Assembly (NCBI GenBank): GCA_028866435.1
Contig: JAGWIC010000029.1
Span: forward strand, 1-35,934
Length of the DNA stretch: 35,934 bases
Direction: 5' to 3'
Source of the DNA: Lysobacteraceae bacterium
GTDB lineage: Bacteria; Pseudomonadota; Gammaproteobacteria; Xanthomonadales; Rhodanobacteraceae
Below are positions 8,894 to 16,290 of the stretch, in pieces. The position numbers and the translations under genes were made by a program. Each line of letters starts with the position of its first letter. Position 1 is the first letter of the stretch. The notes below the pieces were generated by a model. The model was not told the origin of the DNA and ran no database searches. It saw only the letters and a list, made by a program, of their open reading frames with translations.

Positions 8894-9271
8894 TTATCGA
8901 ACAGTCCGGATATGGCTGGCGGTCGCCGCTCCGACGCTGTGAAGAACCGTTATCAGGATCCGTTCGCGCTGATAGGGCTTCTGAACCATATACACGCCGG
9001 TCAGCAGAAAGGTCACCGCGGCACTCACACCAAGTAGCGACTTGAGGATTCTGCGAGTCGTGAATGTGCTGGCGAACTCGTGGGATGCTCGTTCCCTGAT
9101 CGCGAACAAAGCGCACCCGAAAGCCCAATACAACGCGCGCCGGCGCGACCTGATATACGCCATCTCGTTGAGCATTTCTCCGGCCCATTCCTTGCGATGC
9201 GACGGCAATATCCAAGTGGCGAGTCGAATCGCGGCAGCCAGGTCAGTTGGTCCCCTGCTGTCGTTGGTCAT
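8894..9271 (-). CDS. PadR-linked small membrane protein of unknown function
   Basis: A 125-residue protein starting MTNDSRGPTDLAAAIRLATW. It has a charged segment with the pattern LPSHRKEWAGEMLNEMAYI (22-40), a moderately hydrophobic amphipathic stretch ALYWAFGCALFAI (46-58), and one clear membrane helix at about 77-96. Its ATG shares one base with the PadR stop (TGATG), so the two are translationally coupled, and the ABC ATPase gene follows 40 bases on. From memory, short proteins with a similar R/K-EW-A-x-M-x-x-E segment occur next to PadR or sigma regulators, but I cannot check this. Base composition is low for the window (32 of 60 G/C at 8941-9000). It may be a sensor or accessory part of the exporter; this is inference. 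Confidence 0.75.
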   Translation of the reverse strand: MTNDSRGPTDLAAAIRLATWILPSHRKEWAGEMLNEMAYIRSRRRALYWAFGCALFAIRERASHEFASTFTTRRILKSLLGVSAAVTFLLTGVYMVQKPYQRERILITVLHSVGAATASHIRTVR

Positions 9272-9579
9272 CAGGCACGCCCCGGCGACAGGGCTTGCCA
9301 TATCGCGCTTCCTGCCCCCGAATGTTCGATGGCATATGCCATGCCCTCGGCGTTGAGGCGATACAGCTTCCTGGGTGGGCGGCCTTGGTGTGGAGACGGC
9401 TCCCATTTGGATTCGAGCAGACCCCGATCGCTCAACCGCATGAGAATGGGATAGAGCGTTCCTGACGCAAGTCCGGTCTGCTCCGACAGGTCATACCCAT
9501 GCAACCATCCGGCCTGCTGCGCCGTTAGTGCGGCCAGGAGTTTCCTGGTTTGCGCGGAGGGTGTTCTGGATTGCGTCAT
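9271..9579 (-). CDS. PadR family transcriptional regulator
   Basis: A 102-residue winged-helix DNA-binding protein and first gene of the five-gene operon. The PadR core is clear: a helix-turn-helix around GYDLSEQTGLASGTLYPILM (28-47), followed by RLSDRGLLES and a wing (GRPPRKLYRLNAEGMAY, 66-82). It lacks a long C-terminal dimerisation region, as do other short PadR members. PadR proteins usually repress their own operon and release on binding a small molecule. An in-frame stop TAG lies four codons before ATG 9579, so this start is fixed; the ATG directly follows a promoter and palindrome (see 9586-9614). The stop overlaps the next start by one base. Confidence 0.9.
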   Translation of the reverse strand: MTQSRTPSAQTRKLLAALTAQQAGWLHGYDLSEQTGLASGTLYPILMRLSDRGLLESKWEPSPHQGRPPRKLYRLNAEGMAYAIEHSGAGSAIWQALSPGRA

Positions 9580-9585
9580 GCGTAG

Positions 9586-9614
9586 AGTCTACATATGTAG
9601 ATGGATGAGGGCAA
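9586..9614 (-). promoter_or_regulatory. Candidate promoter of the PadR-ABC operon, leaderless
   Basis: On the minus strand, TTGCCC (9614-9609) and TAGACT (9591-9586) lie 17 bases apart, each matching four of six consensus positions of a sigma-70 promoter. Only six bases separate the -10 box from the padR ATG at 9579, so transcription would begin at or next to the start codon. No Shine-Dalgarno sequence fits there. Confidence 0.45.
9588..9601. promoter_or_regulatory. Perfect 14-bp palindrome, probable PadR operator
   Basis: TCTACATATGTAGA is a perfect palindrome placed between the candidate -35 and -10 boxes and overlapping the -10. This is where a dimeric PadR repressor would block RNA polymerase, and the first gene of the operon encodes a PadR protein, so autorepression is the natural reading. 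I saw no second copy of the core ACATATGT in the window. Confidence 0.55.
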
Positions 9615-10017
9615 ACCCTGGCGACAGGTGTGCGATCCGGCGATACGAGCCTCGTGCCGCCGGGGTCGTGCTGTGTCTGGACACGATGGCCTGGTTTGGA
9701 GCGTGCGACGTCCCCAACGCGCTCATGCGGGATTAAAAGGCGTCCCGGTGAATGTGTCCGAGCGCCAGCGGGACGATCAACGTATTCAACATTGGCAGTC
9801 AGCCGGTCTGCACCCGGCCGCCAACTTGTTGCACCACCATCCGCGCCTGTGAAAAGTCGCAATGATCGAGCTGGAACGGCAGTGTTCCCCGCAGCGACCA
9901 ATCGGCTATTCGGGTGAGAACCAGCAGTCGTCGGAACCCTTGGATCCGCGATAAATAGGCCGCAACCGCCCCCGCAGGCGGCATGCGCCTGGCGCGGTTT
10001 GGGCTTCGGCGTATCGG

Positions 10018-11112
10018 TCAGGGCTGGCTGGTCGGCGATCCGTAGGCGAGGAACTGGTTGACCGCGGCGATGGCCTGGGGTGTGCGGTAGTGGTCCGAGG
10101 CCGGGCCGATCTGCACTTCGGCCATCGCGTGTCCGGCCAGCGGCGCCTCGGCGAAGGCGTCGAACAGCCAGCAGCGGTGTTCGGCGGCGAACTGGCGGTG
10201 GCGCTCGGCCAGCGCGGAGGGCGTGCCCGGCAGCCAGAGCTGGAAGGCGTTGGTATGCGGCGGGTTCGGATGGACCAGCAGGCCCGGCAGGCCGGCCAGC
10301 GCCGCGGCCAGCGCGCGTGCGCGAGCGACGAATTCGCCCAGCCGCGGTGCCTGGTGTTCCAGCCCGTCCAGCGCGGCGATGGCATACGGCCATGCGGTGG
10401 ACAGGTCGCCGCCGTAGCGGGTTTTCCACACCCGCAGCGAGTGGACGAAAGCATCGCCACCGGCCACCAGCGCGCCGCCGAGGCCGCCCAGGCCCTTGTA
10501 GTACGACACATAGACGCTGTCCGCGAGCGCGGCCAGTTCGGCCACGGACAGGCCGTAGCCGGCAGCGGTTTCCCAGAGCCGCGCGCCGTCCAGGTGCAGC
10601 GGCACGTGTCGTTCGCGGCACCATGCGGAGATGGCGCGCAAGGCGTCGATCGGCGGCAGCAGGAAACCGGCCCGGCGCAGCGGCAGTTCCACCACCACCG
10701 CCGCCAGCGGTTCGGTCAGCGCGTCCAGCATCGGCGCCGTGAAGGGCAGGAACCGGCCCAGGCGGATGACCTTGAGGTCGGTCACCCGTTCGATCGCGCC
10801 GGCCTCGTCGATGTCCATGTGGCTCATCGGATGGATGACCACGTTGCGGCAGCCGCGCGCCTGCGCATGCGCGCGCAGCACGCACAGCTGGGCGGTGACC
10901 CCCTTGATGAAGAACAGGCCCGCATCCTTGCCCAGCCGTTCGACCGTGGCCTGCTCCAGCCGCGCGACCGCGCCGCCGGCGCCGTACTCGTCGGCGGCTT
11001 CGGCGGCGGCATGGGCGGCCAGGCGCGCGAGCGTGTCGGCGGCGGGCGGCGGCAGCGGGCGGGACAGCACGAAGCGGCAGGCCTGCTTCAGGTCGCGATC
11101 TTGGTCGTTCAT
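10018..11112 (-). CDS. PLP-dependent beta-eliminating lyase, threonine aldolase-like
   Basis: A 364-residue fold-type I PLP enzyme of the beta-eliminating lyase family, whose best-known members cleave L-threonine or L-allo-threonine to glycine and acetaldehyde. The PLP-binding Asp lies in PLHLDGARLW (D175) and the Schiff-base Lys in SYYKGLGGLGG (K206), both at family positions. The phosphate-binding loop, usually a GTMAN-type sequence, here reads FIKGVTAQL (68-76), and the N-terminus ACRFVLSRPLPPPAADTL also departs from the standard low-specificity enzyme, so the substrate may differ. Cytoplasmic, no signal peptide. A single gene, divergent from the beta-propeller gene across 240 bases. Confidence 0.8.
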   Translation of the reverse strand: MNDQDRDLKQACRFVLSRPLPPPAADTLARLAAHAAAEAADEYGAGGAVARLEQATVERLGKDAGLFFIKGVTAQLCVLRAHAQARGCRNVVIHPMSHMDIDEAGAIERVTDLKVIRLGRFLPFTAPMLDALTEPLAAVVVELPLRRAGFLLPPIDALRAISAWCRERHVPLHLDGARLWETAAGYGLSVAELAALADSVYVSYYKGLGGLGGALVAGGDAFVHSLRVWKTRYGGDLSTAWPYAIAALDGLEHQAPRLGEFVARARALAAALAGLPGLLVHPNPPHTNAFQLWLPGTPSALAERHRQFAAEHRCWLFDAFAEAPLAGHAMAEVQIGPASDHYRTPQAIAAVNQFLAYGSPTSQP

Positions 11113-11352
11113 GGCTTGTCCGTGATCTTGAGGATCGAATCAGCGTGCAGCTTCCATGATAAGCCAGGCGCCTGGCTCATCCTTCCCGTCGCTGCTCGCG
11201 TGCCCGCCCGGCGGCCAGGAAGTTGCGGCTTGGCAAACGGCGGCGCGGGGTTAGACTTGGCTCCGTCCGTGGCGCGCCCGCGCCGCAATCGCGCACGGAT
11301 GTGCCACCCCCATTGCGTGGTGGCTTCCCTTTCCAACGACGAGGTGGATGCC

Positions 11353-12360
11353 TTGAAACGCACGCTTGCCGGTCTGCTTTCCCTGGCGTTGCTGGGCGGC
11401 GTCGCCCTCGCCGCGCCGTCCGCGCCGGTCGGCATCGCGATTCCCGGCGGGCACGCCGGCCTGGACCTGGACGACATCGCGTTCGTGCCGGCGCTGCACC
11501 GCATCGTGGTGCCGGCCGGGCAGACCGGCCGCCTGTTGCTGATCGACCCGGCGAACCTGGCGACCTCGGAGATCGGCGGTGTGACCGCCGCCGCGGCGGG
11601 CGGGTCGATGCCGCCCGATGCGGCGACCACCTCGGTCAGCTACGGCGACGGCTATCTGTTTGCCAGCAACCACGCGCCCACCCAGGTCGTGGTGATCGAC
11701 GCGCACGGCGGCAAGGTGGTCGATCGCACCGCGCTGGCCAGCGGGCCGGACTATGTGCGTTTCCTGGCGGCGGGCAACGAGGTGTGGGTGACCGAACCGC
11801 ACGCCAAACAGATCCAGGTGTTCCGCTTCAGCACGCAGCCGACGCCGGCATTGACGGCCGTCGCCACCATCGCCGTGCCCGGCGGGCCGGAGTCGCTGGT
11901 GTTCGATCTGGCGCGGCACCGCGCCTATGCCAACCTGTGGCGCGGCGAGACGGTGGCGATCGATACCCGCAGCCATGCGCTGGTGGCGCACTGGCAGAAC
12001 GGCTGCACCGGTTCGCGCGGACTGGCCCTGGACGAGGCGCACGCCCACCTGTTCGTCGGCTGCAGCGAAGGCAAGGTGGTGGCGCTGGACGTCGCGCATG
12101 GCGGCAGGCAGGTCGCCAGCGCGGCTGCCGGCGAGGGCATCGACATCATCAGTTACAGCCCGGCACTGCACCGGCTGTACGTGCCGGCCGGCAAGAGCGC
12201 CAACCTCACCGTGTTCGACGTGACGGCGACGGGCAAGCTCGCTCCGCTGGGCAACTGGCCGGCGGCGGCGCACTCGCACTGCGTGGCCGACGACGACCAC
12301 GGCACGGCCTTCGTGTGCGATCCGCGCGCCGGCAAGGTGCTGGTCTACCGCACCCACTGA
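11353..12360 (+). CDS. Secreted YncE-like beta-propeller protein
   Basis: A 335-residue exported protein. The start is a TTG at 11353, supported by a GAGG ribosome-binding site at 11341-11344 and an immediate signal peptide (KRTLAGLLSLALLGGVALA, cleavage near ALA-AP). The rest is built of repeated blades of the NHL/YVTN/YncE type: HRIVVPAGQTGRLLLIDP, NEVWVTEPHAKQIQVF, AHLFVGCSEGKVVALDV, LHRLYVPAGKSANLTVFDV and GTAFVCDPRAGKVLVY. A seven-bladed propeller in the periplasm is likely. Such proteins bind partners or ligands; no catalytic residue is evident. Two Cys in the fifth and sixth blades (NGCTGS, VGCSEG) could form a disulphide. The racemase gene follows after 56 bases. Confidence 0.8.
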   Translation: MKRTLAGLLSLALLGGVALAAPSAPVGIAIPGGHAGLDLDDIAFVPALHRIVVPAGQTGRLLLIDPANLATSEIGGVTAAAAGGSMPPDAATTSVSYGDGYLFASNHAPTQVVVIDAHGGKVVDRTALASGPDYVRFLAAGNEVWVTEPHAKQIQVFRFSTQPTPALTAVATIAVPGGPESLVFDLARHRAYANLWRGETVAIDTRSHALVAHWQNGCTGSRGLALDEAHAHLFVGCSEGKVVALDVAHGGRQVASAAAGEGIDIISYSPALHRLYVPAGKSANLTVFDVTATGKLAPLGNWPAAAHSHCVADDDHGTAFVCDPRAGKVLVYRTH

Positions 12361-12416
12361 CGCCGCTTCGCGTCGCCGCCGCACCACCAGCGCGTCGACC
12401 TGTCACAGGACATGCA

Positions 12417-13112
12417 ATGAAAACCATCGGCTTGATCGGCGGCATGAGCTGGGAATCGACGGCCTCGTATTACCGGCTGATCAACCAGGCGGTGCAGGCG
12501 CGCCTGGGCGGGCTGCACTCGGCGTCGCTGCTGCTGCACAGCGTGGACTTCGCCGGCATCGAGCGGCTGCAGCGCGCCGGCGACTGGGATGCCGCCGGCG
12601 CCGAGCTGGCGCGGGCGGCCGGCGGATTGCAGGCAGCGGGCGCCGGCGCCTTGCTGATCTGCGCCAACACCATGCACAAGGTGGCGCCCGCGATCGAGTC
12701 GGCGGTGCGGATTCCGCTGCTGCACGTGGTCGATGCCACCGCCGCGGCGGTGCGTCGGGCCGGCCTGCGCCGGGTCGGTCTGCTTGGCACGCGCTTCACC
12801 ATGGAGCAGCCGTTCTACGTCGAGCGGCTGCGGCAGCGGGGACTGGAGGTGCTGCTGCCGGACGCGGCCGACCGCGCGATGGTGCACCGGGTGATCTACG
12901 AGGAGCTGTGCCGGGGCGTGCTGCTCGCCGGCTCGCGTGACGACTACCGCCGGGTGATGGCCGCGCTGGTGGCGCAGGGGGCCGAGGGCATCATCCTGGG
13001 CTGCACCGAGCTGGCGTTGCTGGTGGATGCCGGCGATGCCGCGGTGCCGCTGTTCGACACCACCGAGCTGCACGCGCAGGCCGCGGTGGACTGGGCGCTG
13101 GCCGGGGACTGA
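12417..13112 (+). CDS. Aspartate/glutamate racemase family protein
   Basis: A 231-residue cytoplasmic amino acid racemase. The two catalytic cysteines of the cofactor-independent family are present: C82 in ICANTMHK and C196 in LGCTEL, with the N-terminal phosphate/carboxylate-binding loop GLIGGMSWEST at 5-15. The length and the MSWEST motif match the YgeA/broad-specificity branch, so the substrate could be Asp, Glu or another amino acid; sequence alone does not decide. An ACAGGA lies about 8 bases before the ATG. It follows the beta-propeller gene on the same strand. Confidence 0.88.
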   Translation: MKTIGLIGGMSWESTASYYRLINQAVQARLGGLHSASLLLHSVDFAGIERLQRAGDWDAAGAELARAAGGLQAAGAGALLICANTMHKVAPAIESAVRIPLLHVVDATAAAVRRAGLRRVGLLGTRFTMEQPFYVERLRQRGLEVLLPDAADRAMVHRVIYEELCRGVLLAGSRDDYRRVMAALVAQGAEGIILGCTELALLVDAGDAAVPLFDTTELHAQAAVDWALAGD

Positions 13113-13146
13113 GGCGCAGGGCCGGAGGTCGGCAGGCATCCCGCAG

Positions 13147-13189
13147 CCGGGACGACCGCACCGGCGGGCCTTTGCGGACCGCGTCCCGG
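13147..13189. terminator. Imperfect stem-loop between convergent genes
   Basis: CCGGGACG (13147-13154) pairs with CGTCCCGG (13182-13189), and CCGCA (13156-13160) with TGCGG (13173-13177) inside it, giving a long imperfect stem between the racemase stop (13112) and the hydroxylase stop (13198). The position suits a bidirectional terminator, but there is no flanking T-run. Confidence 0.4.
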
Positions 13190-13197
13190 TTCGCCGC

Positions 13198-14292
13198 TCA
13201 ATGCGCCGGTTCGCGGTCGCCCGGGTATCCCGCCCGGCTGGCGGGCAGCGGCGTCTGGCTGGCCTCCAGCTGGCGCAGGTCGATGTCGGCGACGGCAACG
13301 GGGACGAAGTCCTCGCTGAAGGCGACGTCGCCGGGCCGCCAGCCGGCACGGCACCGTACCGCGCCCCAGAAACGGCGCAGCGTGTAGAGCTGCTGGGCGA
13401 CGATGCCGCGCCGGTTGTCGGCATCGACCATCGGGTCGCCGACGCCGGTCGGGCGCGCCGCCTCGCCGAACAGGGCGGTGCCGAACAGGATGTCCCACAG
13501 CGGAAAGATGAAGGCGTAGTTGCAGGCGTGCAGCTGCGGCCGCTCCGGGTCGACGCGCATGTGGTGCAGCCGGTGGTAGCGGGGATCGACCAGCAGTTTT
13601 TCCAGCACCGGCCCGAAGCGCAGGCGGATGTTGGCATGGTCCAGGTTCTGCAGCAGCTCGCCGGACAACACCAGCAGCGCATAGTCGGTCGGCGCCACCC
13701 CGATCAGCAGCGAGACGGCCGCCACGATCAGCGCTTCGAGCAGATCGTCCAGATAGTGGTCGCGATCGTTCGACCAGCAACTGAGCTGGCGCTGGCTGTG
13801 GTGCAGGCTGTGCAGCGCCCACCACCAGGGAATCGCGTGCTGCAAGCGGTGTACCACGTAGTAGACGAAGTCGTAGACCGCGTAGTAGGCGATGAACAGC
13901 AGCACCGGGTGCCGCGCCAGCCACGGGATCCCGCCCTGCAGGCTGAACAGGCCGGCGGCATCGTCGCCGCCGCCGCCGAGCAGGCTGGTCAGCGGTGACA
14001 GCACCAGGTAGGTGAACAGCGGCAGCACGCCGAACAGCTTGATCAAGGTATAGCTGCGATCGATCGCGGTGTGGCGGCGGTCGGTCCAGCGCTCCACCGG
14101 CCACCGGCTTTCCATCGGCCGAAACAGCAGCGCGACGATCGCCACCTGCACGGCGGTGATCATGAAGTACCGGGCAATCTCGCCGGGCGAATCCACCGTG
14201 GCCGCGATGTGCAGGTGGGCCAGGACCGGTGCGAAGCAGCAGGCGGCCAGCCAATGGGCCGTGGTTGTCCAGAGAAGCGTCGGCTCGTGCAT
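13198..14292 (-). CDS. Fatty acid hydroxylase/sterol desaturase family membrane protein
   Basis: A 364-residue integral membrane di-iron oxygenase of the fatty acid hydroxylase superfamily. The histidine clusters that bind the iron pair are present: HRLQH (148-152), HSLHH (161-165), H219 in NLDHANIR and YHRLHH (239-244), set among several membrane helices (for example MITAVQVAIVALLF, PLFTYLVLSPL, VLLFIAYYAVYDFVYYVVH). Members hydroxylate or desaturate sterols, fatty acids, ceramides or carotenoids; the substrate here is not evident. The C-terminal 100 residues are soluble and variable. It is the third of three minus-strand genes after the photolyase and a BamE-like protein, 96 bases below the latter. 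Confidence 0.85.
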   Translation of the reverse strand: MHEPTLLWTTTAHWLAACCFAPVLAHLHIAATVDSPGEIARYFMITAVQVAIVALLFRPMESRWPVERWTDRRHTAIDRSYTLIKLFGVLPLFTYLVLSPLTSLLGGGGDDAAGLFSLQGGIPWLARHPVLLFIAYYAVYDFVYYVVHRLQHAIPWWWALHSLHHSQRQLSCWSNDRDHYLDDLLEALIVAAVSLLIGVAPTDYALLVLSGELLQNLDHANIRLRFGPVLEKLLVDPRYHRLHHMRVDPERPQLHACNYAFIFPLWDILFGTALFGEAARPTGVGDPMVDADNRRGIVAQQLYTLRRFWGAVRCRAGWRPGDVAFSEDFVPVAVADIDLRQLEASQTPLPASRAGYPGDREPAH

Positions 14293-14388
14293 GACTGCGG
14301 AAGAAGGTGGAAGGACGCGGCCAGATTATGGAACGTTGGGCCAGGCCGTGGTTCGTCATGCCGGCATCGCGAGGCGAGGGGCCTGGTC

Positions 14389-14814
14389 TTAGTGCTTGCT
14401 CCAGCTGTCCAGTCGGCCATTGCGGTCGAATTCGAGCTGGCGCTGGCCGGGGTAGTACCAGACCTCGGACATCGGCCGGACCTGCCGGTGATCCGGCGGG
14501 CCGAGATGCGCGGTGACTTCGCGCGCCGTCATGCCACGGTGCAGCTGGCTCCAGTCGGCAGCGATCGGTGCCGCGGCGGCGGGCTGGGCTCGGGGTGCCT
14601 CCCGCGCTGCCGGGGCGGCGGCCTGGTGCGGCGCTGGCGGCTCCGGCGTGGCCGGCGACATGCCCAGGCGCCGCTCCAGCGCGGCGACGCGTGCCTCCAG
14701 TGCCTCGATGCGCTGGTGGTCGGTGGCCTGGCCGGCGGTCCTGGCCCATGCGGCCGTGGCGGGCACGAAGGCCAGTGCGCAACATAGACCCGCGATCAGC
14801 CGCTGCTTCTTCAT
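14389..14814 (-). CDS. Exported coiled-coil protein with C-terminal BamE/SmpA-like domain
   Basis: A 141-residue periplasmic protein. A signal peptide (MKKQRLIAGLCCALAFVPATAAWA) is followed by a short coiled coil at about 33-51 (IEALEARVAALERRL), a Pro/Ala linker at about 54-86, and a C-terminal domain with SmpA/OmlA features: WSQLHRGMTAREVTAHLGPP, then a two-strand tail VWYYPGQRQLEFDRNG. The true BamE is a lipoprotein without this coiled coil; here no lipobox Cys is placed correctly, so this is probably a paralogue with another envelope role. GGAGG precedes the ATG. Gaps of 60 bases to the photolyase and 96 bases to the hydroxylase allow one transcript. Confidence 0.78.
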   Translation of the reverse strand: MKKQRLIAGLCCALAFVPATAAWARTAGQATDHQRIEALEARVAALERRLGMSPATPEPPAPHQAAAPAAREAPRAQPAAAAPIAADWSQLHRGMTAREVTAHLGPPDHRQVRPMSEVWYYPGQRQLEFDRNGRLDSWSKH

Positions 14815-14874
14815 GACGCCTCCGCTGTTGATGGGCGGTGGCAGGTTATCAGGAATGGATCGATGCGGCGGGGC

Positions 14875-16290
14875 TCAGCGGGCGATGGCGGCATAGGCGT
14901 CCAGCGCCCGCTGCCGCGATGCCGCCAGTTCCACCATCGGCGCCGGATAGCCGCGGCGCCTGCACTGGGCGGGATCCTTCCATGGCTCGTGCAGCAACGC
15001 CAAGGGCGCGTCCGCCAGCTCCGGCAGCCAGCGCCGCAGGTAGTGGCCGTCGGGGTCGAAGCGCCTGGCCTGGGTTACCGGGTTGAATACGCGGAAATAG
15101 GGCGCCGCGTCGGCGCCGCAGCCGGCGACCCACTGCCAGCCCATCGTGTTGTTGGCGAGGTCGGCGTCGACCAGGGTGTCCCAGAACCAGCGCGCGCCGT
15201 GCTGCCAGTGCTGGCGCAGGTTCTTGGTGAGGAAACTGGCCACGATCATGCGTACGCGATTGTGCATCCAGCCGCTGTGCCACAGCTCGCGCATGCCGGC
15301 ATCGACCAACGGGATGCCGGTGCGGCCTTGCTGCCAGCGCGCCAGGGCTGCAGGGTCGGGTGCGGCCCAGGCCAGCGCGCCGAAGCGCGGGTTGAAGTTT
15401 TCCGTCGGCGTGGCCGGGAAGTGGTACAGCAGGTGGTGGGCGAATTCGCGCCAGCCCAGCTCGCGCAGGTACGGCTCGATGTCGGGGCGGCGTGCGGCAT
15501 CTGCCTGCGACGCGAGCCGTTCCAGCCGGGCGTGGATCTGCCGCGGCGAAATCTCGCCGAAATGCAGGTGCGGCGACAGCCGCGAGGTGCCGTGGCGGGC
15601 GGGCAGGTCGCGGCCGCGGGCATAGTCGTGGACGGCGTCGTCGGCGAAGATCTGCAGCAGTTCGGCGGCGCCGGCTTCGCCCGGGCTCCAGTGCTGCGCC
15701 AGCCCGCCGTCCCAGCGCACGCGCGGCAGGAGGCCCAGCGCCGACAGGGGCAGGCCGCCGGCGGGTTCGCGCCAGCCCGGCAGCACCGGCTCGGGCAGCG
15801 GCGCGGGTGCGGGCAACTGCGCGCGCAGCTTGCGCCAGTACGGGGTGAACACGCGATAGGGCTGGCCCTGCCCGGTGGCGATCTGCCACGGCTCGCACCA
15901 CAGCGCGGCGCCGTGGCTGTGCACCGCGATGCCTTGCCCGCGCAGCGCGCTCTTGAGCTGCGTGTCGCGGGCGATCGCTGCCGGTTCGTAGCGCCGGTTC
16001 CAGTACACCGCGCCGGCGCCGGTCAGGGCGATCAGCTGGCGCAGCGCCTGCAGCGTGTCGCCCTGGCGCAGGTGCAGGCCGGACTGCCGCCGCCGCAAGC
16101 CGTGATCCAGCGCGGCCAGCGAATGGTGCAGCCACCAGCGCGTGGCGGCGCCGGCCGGCCAGGCGCCATCCTCGTCCGGGGCATGGACATACACCGGCAG
16201 CACCTGCGCGTGGGCGGCGCAGGCCGCGTCCAGGGCTGGGTTGTCGGCCAGGCGCAGGTCGCGCCGGAACAGCACCAGTGCCGTGCTCAT
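14875..16290 (-). CDS. phrB: Deoxyribodipyrimidine photolyase, class I
   Basis: A 471-residue light-driven DNA repair enzyme that splits cyclobutane pyrimidine dimers using FAD. The N-terminal Rossmann-like antenna domain starts MSTALVLFRRDLRLADNPAL. The C-terminal FAD domain carries the family signatures TSRLSPHLHFGEISPRQ, ELGWREFAHHLLYHFP, TGIPLVDAGMRELWHSGWMH, NRVRMIVASFLTKNL, and NNTMGWQWVAGCGADAAPYF with FNP and FDP following. The tryptophans of the electron-transfer chain appear to be in place. Length matches class I CPD photolyases (about 470). It is first in a possible operon with the BamE-like and hydroxylase genes, and divergent from pssA. Confidence 0.95.
   Translation of the reverse strand: MSTALVLFRRDLRLADNPALDAACAAHAQVLPVYVHAPDEDGAWPAGAATRWWLHHSLAALDHGLRRRQSGLHLRQGDTLQALRQLIALTGAGAVYWNRRYEPAAIARDTQLKSALRGQGIAVHSHGAALWCEPWQIATGQGQPYRVFTPYWRKLRAQLPAPAPLPEPVLPGWREPAGGLPLSALGLLPRVRWDGGLAQHWSPGEAGAAELLQIFADDAVHDYARGRDLPARHGTSRLSPHLHFGEISPRQIHARLERLASQADAARRPDIEPYLRELGWREFAHHLLYHFPATPTENFNPRFGALAWAAPDPAALARWQQGRTGIPLVDAGMRELWHSGWMHNRVRMIVASFLTKNLRQHWQHGARWFWDTLVDADLANNTMGWQWVAGCGADAAPYFRVFNPVTQARRFDPDGHYLRRWLPELADAPLALLHEPWKDPAQCRRRGYPAPMVELAASRQRALDAYAAIAR

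Larger units (their letters stand above)
9580..10017. other. Intergenic region without a supported gene
   Basis: 438 bases lie between the PadR start and the stop of the lyase gene, both on the minus strand. The right-hand end (9580-9614) holds the PadR promoter and palindrome. The open frames in the remainder (for example 9601-9852 plus) have no plausible start signal, no domain and irregular composition. A weak 5-bp hairpin CCGCC/GGCGG at 9966-9981 just beyond the lyase stop could help end that transcript. Confidence 0.5.

Noticed and set aside
9601-9852. 83-codon plus-strand frame in the intergenic region
   Set aside because: No ribosome site, no domain, and its start overlaps the PadR promoter on the other strand.
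10090-11352. N-terminal extension of the beta-propeller frame
   Set aside because: The region is antisense to the lyase gene; a signal peptide and ribosome site fix the real start at TTG 11353.
11251-12387. 378-codon frame antisense to the beta-propeller
   Set aside because: Arg/His/Val-rich shadow with no recognisable domain.
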